Below are positions 1 through 8,465 of a stretch of DNA of 64,000 bases, in pieces (position 1 is the first letter of the stretch; each line of letters opens with the position of its first letter). This stretch comes from Hyphomicrobiales bacterium (lineage in GTDB: Bacteria; Pseudomonadota; Alphaproteobacteria; Rhizobiales; Xanthobacteraceae): the NCBI GenBank assembly GCA_003169835.1, contig PNAI01000030.1, forward strand, positions 62,001 to 126,000, given 5' to 3'. The translations under genes were made by a program, and so were the position numbers. The notes beneath the pieces were generated by a model that saw only the letters and a program-made list of their open reading frames with translations, did no database searches and had not been told where the DNA came from.

Positions 1-1
1 G

Positions 2-184
2 ACGACATGGCGGTGGCTGAGCGTGCCCGCCACATTGCATCAAATACGTATGAAAGTGCTGGATGACGCCAAACTGACGCAGGCGGAACGGAAGCAGATA
101 CTCTGGAAGAATGCGGCGAGACTGTTTAAACTCGACGCACTGCTCGACGGGGCGCAACCACGACAAGCGAAACACGCGCGCTGA
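2..184 (+). CDS. Amidohydrolase (Amidohydrolase_2 family), C-terminal end only
   Basis: The frame open from the window edge encodes about 60 residues and stops at 182-184. Its end contains ILWKNAARLFKLDALL, which resembles the last helix of TIM-barrel amidohydrolases of the ACMSD/2-pyrone-4,6-dicarboxylate lactonase group (usual form: ILxxNAxRLFxL). The catalytic part lies outside the window, so the substrate cannot be judged. The next gene, a Bug-type binding protein, starts 21 bp downstream on the same strand, so the two are probably cotranscribed. The family call rests only on this C-terminal motif. Confidence 0.6.
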   Translation, partial: TTWRWLSVPATLHQIRMKVLDDAKLTQAERKQILWKNAARLFKLDALLDGAQPRQAKHAR

Positions 185-205
185 CCTGTCATTTGGAAGG
201 CCGAT

Positions 206-1192
206 ATGAAACGACGTGATCTCCTGGCGCTCACCGTGGCGTCTGCTTCGGCGCATGTGCTGGCGCCGCTTTCCGTATTCGCTCAGGCGAATTATCCGGA
301 TCACCCCATCAAGCTGATCGTTCCGTTCTCGGCCGGCGGTGTAGTCGATGCGGTCGGCCGGCTTTGGGCCGAGAAGATCAGGACGCACCTCACCACCATT
401 GTCGTGGAGAACCAGGGCGGCGCCGGCGGCGTGATCGGCGCGCAGGAAGTCGCGCGCGCCACGCCCGACGGCTATACGCTACTGCTCGGCAATACTAGCA
501 CGCAGGTGCTCAATCCGGTGGTCATGGCGAAGCCGCCCTATGACGCACTCAAAGACTTCATGCCGATCACCATTATCGCCATCACGGCAACTTGCATCGT
601 CGTGAACGCCGCGGTGCCGGTAAAGACGCTCAAGGAACTCATCGCTTACGCCAAGGCCAACCCCAACAAACTTTCTTATGGTTCCGCGGGCGCGGGCACG
701 CTGACCAATCTCACCGGCGAGATGTTCAAACACCTCACGGGGATCAGCGACATCGTGCATGTCCCCTACAAGGGCGCCGGTCCCGGCATCACCGACCTCG
801 TCAGCGGACACATCCCAATGATGACGCCCAACGTCACCGGACAATTGCTCGAACTGCACAACGCCGGAAAAGTCCGCATTCTGGCGGTGACGTCGCCGAC
901 GCGTCTGAAAGGCGCGCCAGAAATCCCGACCGCGATCGAGGCGGGCGTGCCCGGCATGATCGCGCAGTTGTTCAACGGGTTGTTCGCGCCAGTGGGAACG
1001 CCGAAGCCGATCATCGACAAGATCGCGAGCGCGACGAATACCGTCATGCAAGACAAAGACTTCCAGGCTACGTTGATCAAGTCCGGATTCGAGCCGGTGC
1101 TCGATTCCAATCCGGACAAGGCGCGCGCCTTTGTCGCCGAGGAAGTTGAGCGCTGGCCGCCGGTCCTCAAATCCGCGGGCATGATCAAGTAA
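206..1192 (+). CDS. Bug/TctC-family tripartite tricarboxylate transporter substrate-binding protein
   Basis: A 328-residue periplasmic binding protein. Residues 1-28 form a signal peptide with basic KRR, a hydrophobic stretch and an AQA cleavage region. The mature start YPDHPIKLIVPFSAGG and the later ENQGGAGGVIGA and DGYTLLLG blocks are the hallmarks of Bug proteins, which bind carboxylates or other small organic molecules. GGAAGG upstream of the ATG is a good ribosome site. No TctA/TctB membrane genes are nearby, which is usual for this greatly expanded family. It follows an amidohydrolase and precedes a UbiD decarboxylase, so an aromatic or organic-acid ligand is plausible but unproven. Confidence 0.92.
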   Translation: MKRRDLLALTVASASAHVLAPLSVFAQANYPDHPIKLIVPFSAGGVVDAVGRLWAEKIRTHLTTIVVENQGGAGGVIGAQEVARATPDGYTLLLGNTSTQVLNPVVMAKPPYDALKDFMPITIIAITATCIVVNAAVPVKTLKELIAYAKANPNKLSYGSAGAGTLTNLTGEMFKHLTGISDIVHVPYKGAGPGITDLVSGHIPMMTPNVTGQLLELHNAGKVRILAVTSPTRLKGAPEIPTAIEAGVPGMIAQLFNGLFAPVGTPKPIIDKIASATNTVMQDKDFQATLIKSGFEPVLDSNPDKARAFVAEEVERWPPVLKSAGMIK

Positions 1193-1285
1193 CAAAGCCG
1201 AAAGCGGCTGACGGCATATTTTCAGCCTCGCCTCAGACCTGCCCGTGTTATTGTCAGCGCGACTGGACACCGAGGCAGGCTCGCC

Positions 1286-2959
1286 ATGCTTGATCAACCC
1301 GCCGGTTCGCGCACCGGAAAAACGTCACCGTCCGGCGGGCCGCGCCTCGATTTCCAGGAACACCTGGCTGACATTGAAGCCGCCGGGCTGCTCGTGCGCA
1401 TCGACCGGCCGATCAACAAGGACACCGAACTTCATCCGCTGGTGCGCTGGCAATTCATCGGCGGCATGCCGGAGGACGAGCGGCGCGCGTTTCTGTTCAC
1501 CAACGTCGTGGACTCAAAAGGGCGGCGCTACGACATGCCGGTCGTGCTTGGCGCGCTCGCGGCTTCGCCACGGATTTACGCGCTCGGCATGGGCCAGAAA
1601 GTGGAGGACATCGGCGAGGCCTGGATGCGCGCGATCGCGCATCCGATTCCGCCGACGCTGGTGAATGACGCCCCCTGCCAGGACGTCGTTATCACCGGTG
1701 AAGAATTGCGCGCACCCGACGGCGGGCTCACGCGCCTGCCGGTGCCGGTCTCGACGCCGGGGTTCGATGCCGCACCTTATCTCACCGCGACGCTGTGCAT
1801 CACCAAGGATCCCGAAAACGGCGTGCGCAACATGGGCACTTATCGTGCCGCGTTGAAGGCACCGGACCGGCTTGCGGTGCGCATGGTGGCGCGTGAGGCG
1901 ACCGGTGCGGGCGGCTATTTGCACTGGCTCAAGTATCGTGCGCGGCGCGAGAAAATGCCGATCGCGATTGTGATCGGGGCTGCACCCATCGTCGTGTTTA
2001 CCGGCCCGCAGAAATTGGCCGTCGATGTGGATGAAATGGCCGTGGCGGGGGGAGCTGCAGGCGCGCCGATCCGCATGACGCGCTGCCGCACCATCGATCT
2101 CGAAGTGCCGGCCGATTCGGAAATCGTGATCGAGGGGCTAATCGATCCGGAGGTGCTCGAGCCCGAGGCGCCGTTCGGAGAATCCAATGGGTATGTCGCG
2201 CTCGAGGCCTTCAACATGCCGATGCAGGTCACGGCCATCACGCACAAGCGAAACCCGGTGTTCACCTCGATTATCAGCCAAGTCACGCCGAGCGAGTCGA
2301 GCGTGATCAAGAAGGTGGCTTATGAGCCGCTGTTCCTGGCGCACTTGCGCCATGCGCTGGAGATCAAGAGCATCCGTAAGGTGGCGATGCACGAGCCGCT
2401 GTCGAATTTAAGGCCGGTGATTTTCCTGCAGTTCGCCGCGGACGCGCAAAGCTCGGAAGTGTGGCGCGGATTGCACGGGGCTTCGACGCTGCAGTCCAAC
2501 TGTGGCAAGATCGTCATCGCGGTGAGCGAGGACATCGATCCGACAAGCCTCGATGCGGTGATGTGGTCGCTCGCTTACCGCACCAATCCGGTCGAGGACG
2601 CGCTGATTACGCCGCATCGCGGCGGCGTTCAAGGCGCGCAATATGGGCCGCGCAAGACCGACTCCGGGCTTTTGATCGACGCCACGCGCAAGCGCGCGAT
2701 GCCGCCGCTTGCGCTACCGACGCGCGAGCATATGGAGCATGCGCGCATACTGTGGGAAGAGCTCAAGTTGCCACCACTCACCGTGCGCGCGCCGTGGCAC
2801 GGCTACACTCTCGGCGAATGGACCGAGGAGTGGGAAAACTTTGCGCGGCGCACGACCGCCGGCGAGTGGGCGCAGACCGGCGAGGAAACTTTGTCGCGCC
2901 AGCAAAAAGGCTTGCTGCCGGAAACGCCGGTACGGCCGGGGCAATCGTCGGAAGACTGA
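1286..2959 (+). CDS. UbiD-family (prenyl-FMN dependent) decarboxylase
   Basis: A 557-residue protein of the UbiD/Fdc family, which reversibly (de)carboxylates aromatic or alpha,beta-unsaturated acids with prenylated FMN. The expected catalytic residues are present: Arg187 in RNMGTYR, and Glu294 and Glu299 in EAPFGE, matching the R...E...E set of the family. The ATG follows GAGGCAGG at good spacing. It is longer than the second UbiD in this window (490 residues) and differs clearly from it, so it is not a recent duplicate. No UbiX prenyltransferase is present, so the cofactor must be supplied from elsewhere. DUF1348 and PPOX-like genes follow on the same strand. The substrate is unknown. Confidence 0.9.
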   Translation: MLDQPAGSRTGKTSPSGGPRLDFQEHLADIEAAGLLVRIDRPINKDTELHPLVRWQFIGGMPEDERRAFLFTNVVDSKGRRYDMPVVLGALAASPRIYALGMGQKVEDIGEAWMRAIAHPIPPTLVNDAPCQDVVITGEELRAPDGGLTRLPVPVSTPGFDAAPYLTATLCITKDPENGVRNMGTYRAALKAPDRLAVRMVAREATGAGGYLHWLKYRARREKMPIAIVIGAAPIVVFTGPQKLAVDVDEMAVAGGAAGAPIRMTRCRTIDLEVPADSEIVIEGLIDPEVLEPEAPFGESNGYVALEAFNMPMQVTAITHKRNPVFTSIISQVTPSESSVIKKVAYEPLFLAHLRHALEIKSIRKVAMHEPLSNLRPVIFLQFAADAQSSEVWRGLHGASTLQSNCGKIVIAVSEDIDPTSLDAVMWSLAYRTNPVEDALITPHRGGVQGAQYGPRKTDSGLLIDATRKRAMPPLALPTREHMEHARILWEELKLPPLTVRAPWHGYTLGEWTEEWENFARRTTAGEWAQTGEETLSRQQKGLLPETPVRPGQSSED

Positions 2960-3030
2960 TAAATAAATCGTGTCCGACGATCCGCTTGACGGCGGTGGTA
3001 GGATCGCCGGATCGATGAAGGAGAAATAAT

Positions 3031-3495
3031 ATGAGCCGTCCGCCGCTTCCGCCCTTTACCGCCGAAACTGCCGCCCAAAAGGCGCGCATGGCCGAAGATG
3101 CCTGGAACACCCGCGACCCCGCGCGCATCGCACTCGCCTATACGACGGACAGCCGCTGGCGCAACCGCTCCGAGTTCCTGCAGGGCCGCGAAGCGATCGA
3201 GGCGTTTCTCACGCGAAAGTGGGCGCGCGAACTCGACTACCGGCTCATCAAAGAGGTCTGGGCCTTCCGTGAGAACCGCATCGCCGTGCGTTTTGCCTAC
3301 GAATGGCACGACGACGGCGGACACTGGTTCCGCAGCTATGGCAACGAGAACTGGGAATTCGACGAGCACGGTCTGATGCGCCTGCGCATCGCGAGCATCA
3401 ACGACCTTCCGATCAAAGAGGGCGAGCGAAAATATCACTGGTCGCCCGGCCGCCGGCCCGACGACCATCCATCATTGAGCGCGCTTGGACTTTAA
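3031..3495 (+). CDS. DUF1348 / nuclear transport factor 2-like family protein
   Basis: A 154-residue cytoplasmic protein with the NTF2-like cone fold seen in DUF1348 proteins. Conserved features include [18 protein letters not shown] near residue 30, the [16 protein letters not shown] segment and a C-terminal [18 protein letters not shown] tail. AAGGAGA lies just upstream of the ATG. Members are often annotated as SnoaL-like, but their biochemical role is not established. The end overlaps the extended reading frame of the next gene, suggesting cotranscription. Confidence 0.88.
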   Translation: MSRPPLPPFTAETAAQKARMAEDAWNTRDPARIALAYTTDSRWRNRSEFLQGREAIEAFLTRKWARELDYRLIKEVWAFRENRIAVRFAYEWHDDGGHWFRSYGNENWEFDEHGLMRLRIASINDLPIKEGERKYHWSPGRRPDDHPSLSALGL

Positions 3496-3505
3496 AGAGG
3501 CGATC

Positions 3506-4135
3506 ATGAGCACAGGTAACGCTTACTCCAGCGATGTCGCCTTCACGCCCGCCGTCAAAGCGGTGCGGGCCCGCAAGGGTTCGCGCGCCGCATACGGCCG
3601 CATGGAAGAAAAGGGCGCCTGGCAGACCAGCATCACGCCCGATCTTGCGAGTTTCATCGCAGCGCAGACCAGCGTGTTTCTCGCCACCGTCAATGCGAAG
3701 GGCCAGCCTTACATTCAGCATCGCGGCGGGCCGGTCGGATTTCTGCACGTGCTCGACGACAAGACCATCGGCTTTGCTGATTTTGCCGGCAACCGGCAAT
3801 ACATTTCGCAGGGCAACCTCGCCGACAATCCCAAGGCCCATTTGTTCCTGATCGACTACGTGCACAAGAAGCGCGTCAAGATTTGGGGCGAGGCGCGGAT
3901 CGTTGAAGGCGACGAAAAGCTGATCTCACAGCTGATGCCGGACGACTACAAGGCGCGCCCCGAACAGTCTATCCTGTTTACGGTGTCCGCCTGGGATGCG
4001 AATTGTCCACAGCATATTCCGCAGCGCTTCGAGGCCGCCGATGTCGTCGCGGCACTTGCCGAGCGCGATGCGCGCATCGAAACCTTGCAAGCCGAGATCA
4101 AACGGCTGCGCGAGACGGCAACTCAGACAACGTAA
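3506..4135 (+). CDS. Pyridoxamine 5'-phosphate oxidase family (FMN-binding split barrel) protein
   Basis: The chosen ATG at 3506 has AAAGAGG before it and gives 209 residues; an in-frame TTG at 3485 would add seven residues and overlap the preceding gene. The protein has the PPOX split-barrel pattern, with SVFLATVNAKGQPYIQHRGGPVGF followed by an ADFAGNRQYISQGNL block that usually contacts flavin phosphate. The last 30 residues (AERDARIETLQAEIKRLRE) look like a short coiled coil. Related proteins are flavin or F420 reductases or oxidases of mostly unknown substrate. It may belong with the upstream UbiD/DUF1348 genes. Confidence 0.87.
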   Translation: MSTGNAYSSDVAFTPAVKAVRARKGSRAAYGRMEEKGAWQTSITPDLASFIAAQTSVFLATVNAKGQPYIQHRGGPVGFLHVLDDKTIGFADFAGNRQYISQGNLADNPKAHLFLIDYVHKKRVKIWGEARIVEGDEKLISQLMPDDYKARPEQSILFTVSAWDANCPQHIPQRFEAADVVAALAERDARIETLQAEIKRLRETATQTT

Positions 4136-4169
4136 TTCAGTCATCGTATTGAAGCGGCTATGTCCGCGG

Positions 4170-5750
4170 TTAACCGGCGACCGTGTTCCATTTCGCGGCG
4201 AGCTGTTCGGCTCCGCGCAATGAGAGGGCGAAAATCGTGAAGGTCGGATTTGAAGCCCCGGACGTCGGGAATATACCGGGCCCGGCAACATGGAGATTTG
4301 AAATCTCGTGGGTCTGGCCGTAGCTGTTGACGACCGAATTGTCCCCCGCCGTTCCCATGATCGTGCCGCCCATGAGATGGATTGTCGGCATGTTGCCGCG
4401 TCCCGACCAGACTTCCTTGGCGCCGGTCGCTTTTGCGACCGCGAGGCCTTCTTCGAAGTTCGCATTCCACAGCGCGACCGCATCCTGATCGAAGCTGTGA
4501 ACGATCTTGCCGAGCGGCATGCCGAATTCGTCCTTGTCGCTCGCAAGTTCAACCCGGTTCTCGATGTTCGGCATTTCCTCGCCGAATGCGGTCAAGCGGG
4601 TCAGCCCGCGCGCCGCGCGTTTCATGAAGGCTTGCAAGTCGGCGCCGAACAGATCGGGACGCGCATTGGCAAAGCCGCCGAGGTCGCTCGTCTTGAGCGC
4701 GGTGCCGGCGACAATGTACGTGCTGCCAAAGGTTCCCTTGTGGCTGGTCTTGCCGTAGCGATCATAGGACATGTATTGCGCGCCGGTGGTGCCCATGTGG
4801 TTCTGGACATCGTCGTCGAACAACGCCCAGGTTCCAGAGGCAAAATGCGCCATCATGTATTTGCCCAGAAGGCCGCTCGCATTGGCGAGCCCTTTGGGAT
4901 GCTTGTCGGTTGAGGAGTTGAGCATCAGGCGCGGGTTCTGCGCCGACCACGCGGCCAGCACGACGGCCTTCGCCTCCAGCACCTGTTGTTCGCCCTTGGC
5001 GTCGTAATATTCAACGCCAATGACCTTGTCGCCCTTTGCATTCGTCAGCACGCGCGTGACGGTCGAGCGCGCGCGAACTGTGGCGCCCGCCTTCTTCGCG
5101 TCCGCCAGATAGGTGACGAGCGGATTTGCGAGCGCGCCGATCGGGCAACCGACATGACACCAGCCGTCGTAGATACATGCCGGCCGGCCCTTGTACGGGA
5201 TCGAGTTCATCCCGACCGCCGCCGGCACCATGCGAATGCCGGCCGACTCGCAGCCTTTCAGCCAGACATCGCCGTTGCGGAAGGTTTTCATTGGCGGCAT
5301 CGGATAGGGTCTGCCGCGCGGACGCCAGATCTCTTCCGCTTTGGCGCTGCCGGAAACACCGACATCGCTTGCGACCTTGTCGTAGAAGGGCGCGACATCG
5401 CGGTAAGCGATCGGCCAGTCGAGCGCGCGATTGTGCTCGCTCTTGATCTTGAAATCATTCTCCAGCAGCCGGGGGAAGTTGGCGAAGTAATGCAGCGCAG
5501 CGCCGCCGACACCCCAACCGGATTGGTAGCTGTAGCCGTATGGGTTCTTGCCTTCGAGCAGGAAGGGTGCTCCCGCGGTCTTGATCCGCCGGCCCCAGAA
5601 ATCCGAACTGATCAGATCGGTGAGCTTCCAATCCGGTCCTTGCTCGAGCACCACGACCTTTTTGCCGGTCTTCGCCAGCACGGCGGCGTACACCGAGCCC
5701 GACGCGCCGGCGCCGACAATGACGACGTCTGCTTTTTCTTTCCTGGCCAT
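4170..5750 (-). CDS. GMC-family FAD oxidoreductase, gluconate-dehydrogenase large-subunit type
   Basis: The start is the ATG at 5750, one base after the stop of the gene at 5753-6316 and behind AGAGGTGG; a GTG at 5759 is possible but less likely. The 526-residue protein begins with the ADP-binding fold VVIVGAGASG (residues 9-18) and ends with the GMC_oxred_C segment HVAGPGIFPTSGASNPTFTI. This is the pattern of membrane-bound FAD dehydrogenases for gluconate, 2-ketogluconate or sorbitol. These enzymes work with a small Tat-exported subunit, encoded just upstream, and usually a multihaem cytochrome c subunit, which is absent here. The substrate is not predictable. Confidence 0.9.
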   Translation of the reverse strand: MARKEKADVVIVGAGASGSVYAAVLAKTGKKVVVLEQGPDWKLTDLISSDFWGRRIKTAGAPFLLEGKNPYGYSYQSGWGVGGAALHYFANFPRLLENDFKIKSEHNRALDWPIAYRDVAPFYDKVASDVGVSGSAKAEEIWRPRGRPYPMPPMKTFRNGDVWLKGCESAGIRMVPAAVGMNSIPYKGRPACIYDGWCHVGCPIGALANPLVTYLADAKKAGATVRARSTVTRVLTNAKGDKVIGVEYYDAKGEQQVLEAKAVVLAAWSAQNPRLMLNSSTDKHPKGLANASGLLGKYMMAHFASGTWALFDDDVQNHMGTTGAQYMSYDRYGKTSHKGTFGSTYIVAGTALKTSDLGGFANARPDLFGADLQAFMKRAARGLTRLTAFGEEMPNIENRVELASDKDEFGMPLGKIVHSFDQDAVALWNANFEEGLAVAKATGAKEVWSGRGNMPTIHLMGGTIMGTAGDNSVVNSYGQTHEISNLHVAGPGIFPTSGASNPTFTIFALSLRGAEQLAAKWNTVAG

Positions 5751-5752
5751 GG

Positions 5753-6316
5753 TCACCACCTCTGCACTGGCGGGATGTGGGGCATGTAGGGAATGCCGAG
5801 CGCTTTGTAGCCATCCATCGTTCCGTAGACGACATCGACGGCATCGCTGCGCAGGATGAAGTAGACGAACGGTCCCGCCGGCCCTTGCCAGCCTTGAACC
5901 TTGTTCTGGCGCATCGCGTCGACAAAATCGCGCTGGCCAGCGGCGTCGAGCTGCGCAAAGCCGCGGCCGCTATTGAGCGCCTGGCTCGCCTTGTCAACCG
6001 CACCGAGAGCTGCACGGTAGAAGTTTGCATACGGCGGCCGGATGTTGACGATCCGTGCTTCAAGCAGCGCCTGTTCGGGCGGTATCGATATTTGCAGGTC
6101 AACGAAATTTGTAATTCCCGCCTGGCGCGCGCCGGGAACAAGAGTTTCCCCCAGCGCCTCAAGCGTCTGTGCTTGTTCAGCAGTCAGGGCGCGGAGCGGC
6201 ACAGCCTGCGCGCGGGCTTCACCTGGAGTCAGAAGGACTTCGGCTCCGCCCACGGTGAAGGCGAGTGCGCCCAATGTCGCGCCCTTCACGAAGGCGCGCC
6301 TCTCGATGCTGGTCAT
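5753..6316 (-). CDS. Gluconate 2-dehydrogenase subunit 3 family protein (Tat-exported)
   Basis: A 187-residue protein with a twin-arginine type signal (RRAFVKGA at residues 6-13, hydrophobic region, then EARAQA near residue 37). The rest matches the small subunit that carries FAD-dehydrogenase large subunits through the Tat pathway. Its stop and the large-subunit ATG are one base apart, so translation is probably coupled. The missing third (cytochrome) gene means electrons must pass to another carrier or to a cytochrome encoded elsewhere. Confidence 0.88.
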   Translation of the reverse strand: MTSIERRAFVKGATLGALAFTVGGAEVLLTPGEARAQAVPLRALTAEQAQTLEALGETLVPGARQAGITNFVDLQISIPPEQALLEARIVNIRPPYANFYRAALGAVDKASQALNSGRGFAQLDAAGQRDFVDAMRQNKVQGWQGPAGPFVYFILRSDAVDVVYGTMDGYKALGIPYMPHIPPVQRW

Positions 6317-6422
6317 GGCTTCCTCCCCATTAACGCGTGCATGTCAGCATCTTGGTTGTGCCCTCATTGCACGCCGGGGTCACGATACGCCGTTCGCAAG
6401 CATTTGAGAATATGGTCTGTGA

Positions 6423-7415
6423 TCACTCCGCCTTGATGTTGGCCGACTTCACCCGCGGCACCCATTTGGCGCGCTCGCCGGCGAGAAACGCGGAAAAATC
6501 TTCAGGCGAGCCGAAACGCGCCTCGACGCTCAGTTTGATCAGCGTTGCCTGCACGTCGGGGGTTTTGAGTGTTTCGTTGATCGCCGCATTGAGCCTACCG
6601 ACGATGGCGGCGGGCGTGCCGGCGGGAGCGACAATTCCGGTGAACGAAGCGGAGACAAAATCAGCCACGCCGGCTTCGATCATGGTCGGGATATCCGGCG
6701 CTTGCGGGTTGCGCTTTTCGCTGGTGAAGGCGAGCCCGCGCACCTGGCCACCCGCAACGTAGGGCAGCGACACGGCGGTATTTTCAAACGCCATTTGCAC
6801 TTCGCCCGCGATCACGGCCTGCATGGCGAGGCCGCCGCCCTTATAAGGGACGTGAACGATGTCGCTGCCGGTGCGCAGCTTGAACATCTCACCGATCAGA
6901 TGCGGCGGCGTACCCGCGCCGGGCGACGAGTAGTTGAGCTTGCCGGGAGTGCGTTTGGCGAGCGCGATCAACTCGCGCACCGATTTGACGGGCAACGCGG
7001 GATTGACCACGAGCATATTGGCGGTGACGCCGAGCATCGCCACCGGCACGAAAGCCTTTACCGGGTCGTAGCCGATGTTGCGATAGACCGCGGGCGAGAT
7101 CACCAGTGTGCTGGTGTTGCCGAGCAGGAGCGTATAGCCGTCGGGATCGGAATCGGCTGCCGCCCTCGCCCCGATCGTGCCGCCTGCGCCCGGCTTGTTC
7201 TCGATGATCAGGCTCTGGCCAAGAATTTGCGGCATTCTTTGCGCAATGAGCCGCGCCATTACGTCGGCCGGCCCGCCGGGCGCAAACGCAACGATGATGC
7301 GGATCGGTTTGTTGGGATAGGTTTGCGCCGAGGCGCTGCCGACAGCGAGGCTTGCCGTTGCCAGGAGCACGATCAACACGCGTCCTATCGTCATGGATCG
7401 CGGTAAAGCCATCAT
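6423..7415 (-). CDS. Bug/TctC-family tripartite tricarboxylate transporter substrate-binding protein
   Basis: The start is set at 7415 because GGGAGGTGATC lies directly before this ATG; an upstream in-frame start would swallow that site. The 330-residue product has a signal peptide ending near SASAQTYPNKP and the Bug motifs PIRIIVAFAPGGPADVMAR and ENKPGAGGTIGA. It is similar to, but clearly distinct from, the Bug protein at 206-1192. It sits downstream of, and is transcribed divergently from, the dehalogenase-like gene at 7533, and it runs towards the GMC operon. Confidence 0.92.
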   Translation of the reverse strand: MMALPRSMTIGRVLIVLLATASLAVGSASAQTYPNKPIRIIVAFAPGGPADVMARLIAQRMPQILGQSLIIENKPGAGGTIGARAAADSDPDGYTLLLGNTSTLVISPAVYRNIGYDPVKAFVPVAMLGVTANMLVVNPALPVKSVRELIALAKRTPGKLNYSSPGAGTPPHLIGEMFKLRTGSDIVHVPYKGGGLAMQAVIAGEVQMAFENTAVSLPYVAGGQVRGLAFTSEKRNPQAPDIPTMIEAGVADFVSASFTGIVAPAGTPAAIVGRLNAAINETLKTPDVQATLIKLSVEARFGSPEDFSAFLAGERAKWVPRVKSANIKAE

Positions 7416-7532
7416 GATCACCTCCCATTCCATGAACAGACGCCATGGGGTATCGGCATTATTTCAGAGCTGACCGCTTGAGTATATCGGCTGTATGCGG
7501 ACACTACAGCGCGACCGCAAAGAGGAACCATC

Positions 7533-8417
7533 ATGATGGAAGGATTTACCCGCACCGAGATCAAGACCTCGGGCGCGCGCATTGTCACGGTGCATGGCGG
7601 CAATGGGCCGCCGCTTCTGCTGCTGCACGGCAACCCGTTCACGCATCTGTCGTGGCACAAGTTCGCCCCGCGGCTGGCGCAGGAATTCACCGTGGTGGCG
7701 ACCGATCTTCGCGGGTATGGCGATTCCGAAAAGCCGCCGGGCGGCAAGAACCACGAGAATTATTCGTTCCGCGCCATGGCGCAGGATCAGGTCGAAGTGA
7801 TGGAGTCGCTCGGGCATAAGCGCTTCATGGTTGCGGGGCACGATCGCGGCGCGCGGGTGACGCACCGCATGTGCCTCGATCATCCCGAGCGCGTTTCGCG
7901 CGCGGCGATTCTCGATATCATCCCGCAGCACAATCTCTATACCCACATGACGCGCGAATGGGCCAAGGCGTCCTACCACTGGCTGTTCATGATCCAGCCT
8001 GAGCCGCTGCCGGAGACGCTGATGAGCGCCGATCCGGATTTCTACATCAACACCAAGCTCGCCAAGACACCGCAGGGCCTGAACTTCTTCGGCAAGGAGG
8101 CGCTGGAGGAATATCGGCGCTGCTTCCGCAATCCGGCGACCGTACACGCCATGTGCGAGGACTATCGCGCCACTTACGGTATCGACTTCGACATGGACAA
8201 AGCCGATTTCGCCGCCGGCAAGAAAATTACCTGCCCGGCGCTGATTCTTTGGGGCGCGACCGGCGCGGTCGGGCGTAATCACAAGCCGGCGGAAATATGG
8301 GCGCAATATGCCACTGATATTCGCGGCGCCAAGGCGCTGCCGTGCGGACACTATCTGTCGGAAGAAGCGCCGGAAGAAACCTACGCTGAACTGCGCGCGT
8401 TCTTTAAGGCGGCGTGA
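7533..8417 (+). CDS. Alpha/beta hydrolase, fluoroacetate/haloacetate dehalogenase-like (DehH1 type)
   Basis: A 294-residue alpha/beta hydrolase with Asp rather than Ser as nucleophile: GHDRGARV with Asp104, Arg105 and Arg108. Downstream are Asp128, the His149-Trp150 pair, Tyr211 and the catalytic His273. From family knowledge, the fluoroacetate dehalogenase set is Asp110, Arg111, Arg114, Asp134, His155, Trp156, Tyr219 and His280; every element is present here at near-constant offset (+6 to +8). This supports hydrolytic cleavage of a short haloacid. Epoxide hydrolases share the Asp nucleophile but not the full Arg/Arg and His-Trp set. AGAGGA precedes the ATG. It diverges from a Bug binding protein, a possible uptake partner. 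Confidence 0.82.
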   Translation: MMEGFTRTEIKTSGARIVTVHGGNGPPLLLLHGNPFTHLSWHKFAPRLAQEFTVVATDLRGYGDSEKPPGGKNHENYSFRAMAQDQVEVMESLGHKRFMVAGHDRGARVTHRMCLDHPERVSRAAILDIIPQHNLYTHMTREWAKASYHWLFMIQPEPLPETLMSADPDFYINTKLAKTPQGLNFFGKEALEEYRRCFRNPATVHAMCEDYRATYGIDFDMDKADFAAGKKITCPALILWGATGAVGRNHKPAEIWAQYATDIRGAKALPCGHYLSEEAPEETYAELRAFFKAA

Positions 8418-8431
8418 ACACAGCAACCCTC

Positions 8432-8458
8432 ATGCCCGGCCTAGTCCCGGCCATGACG
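8432..8458 (+). repeat. GC-rich extragenic repeat, degenerate CCCGGCC element
   Basis: The convergent gap between the genes ending at 8417 and 8466 holds two CCCGGCC direct copies four bases apart, followed by ATGACG. It resembles the extragenic element at 17452-17472 but its stem has decayed. It may act as a weak bidirectional terminator. Confidence 0.5.
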
Positions 8459-8465
8459 TATCTAA

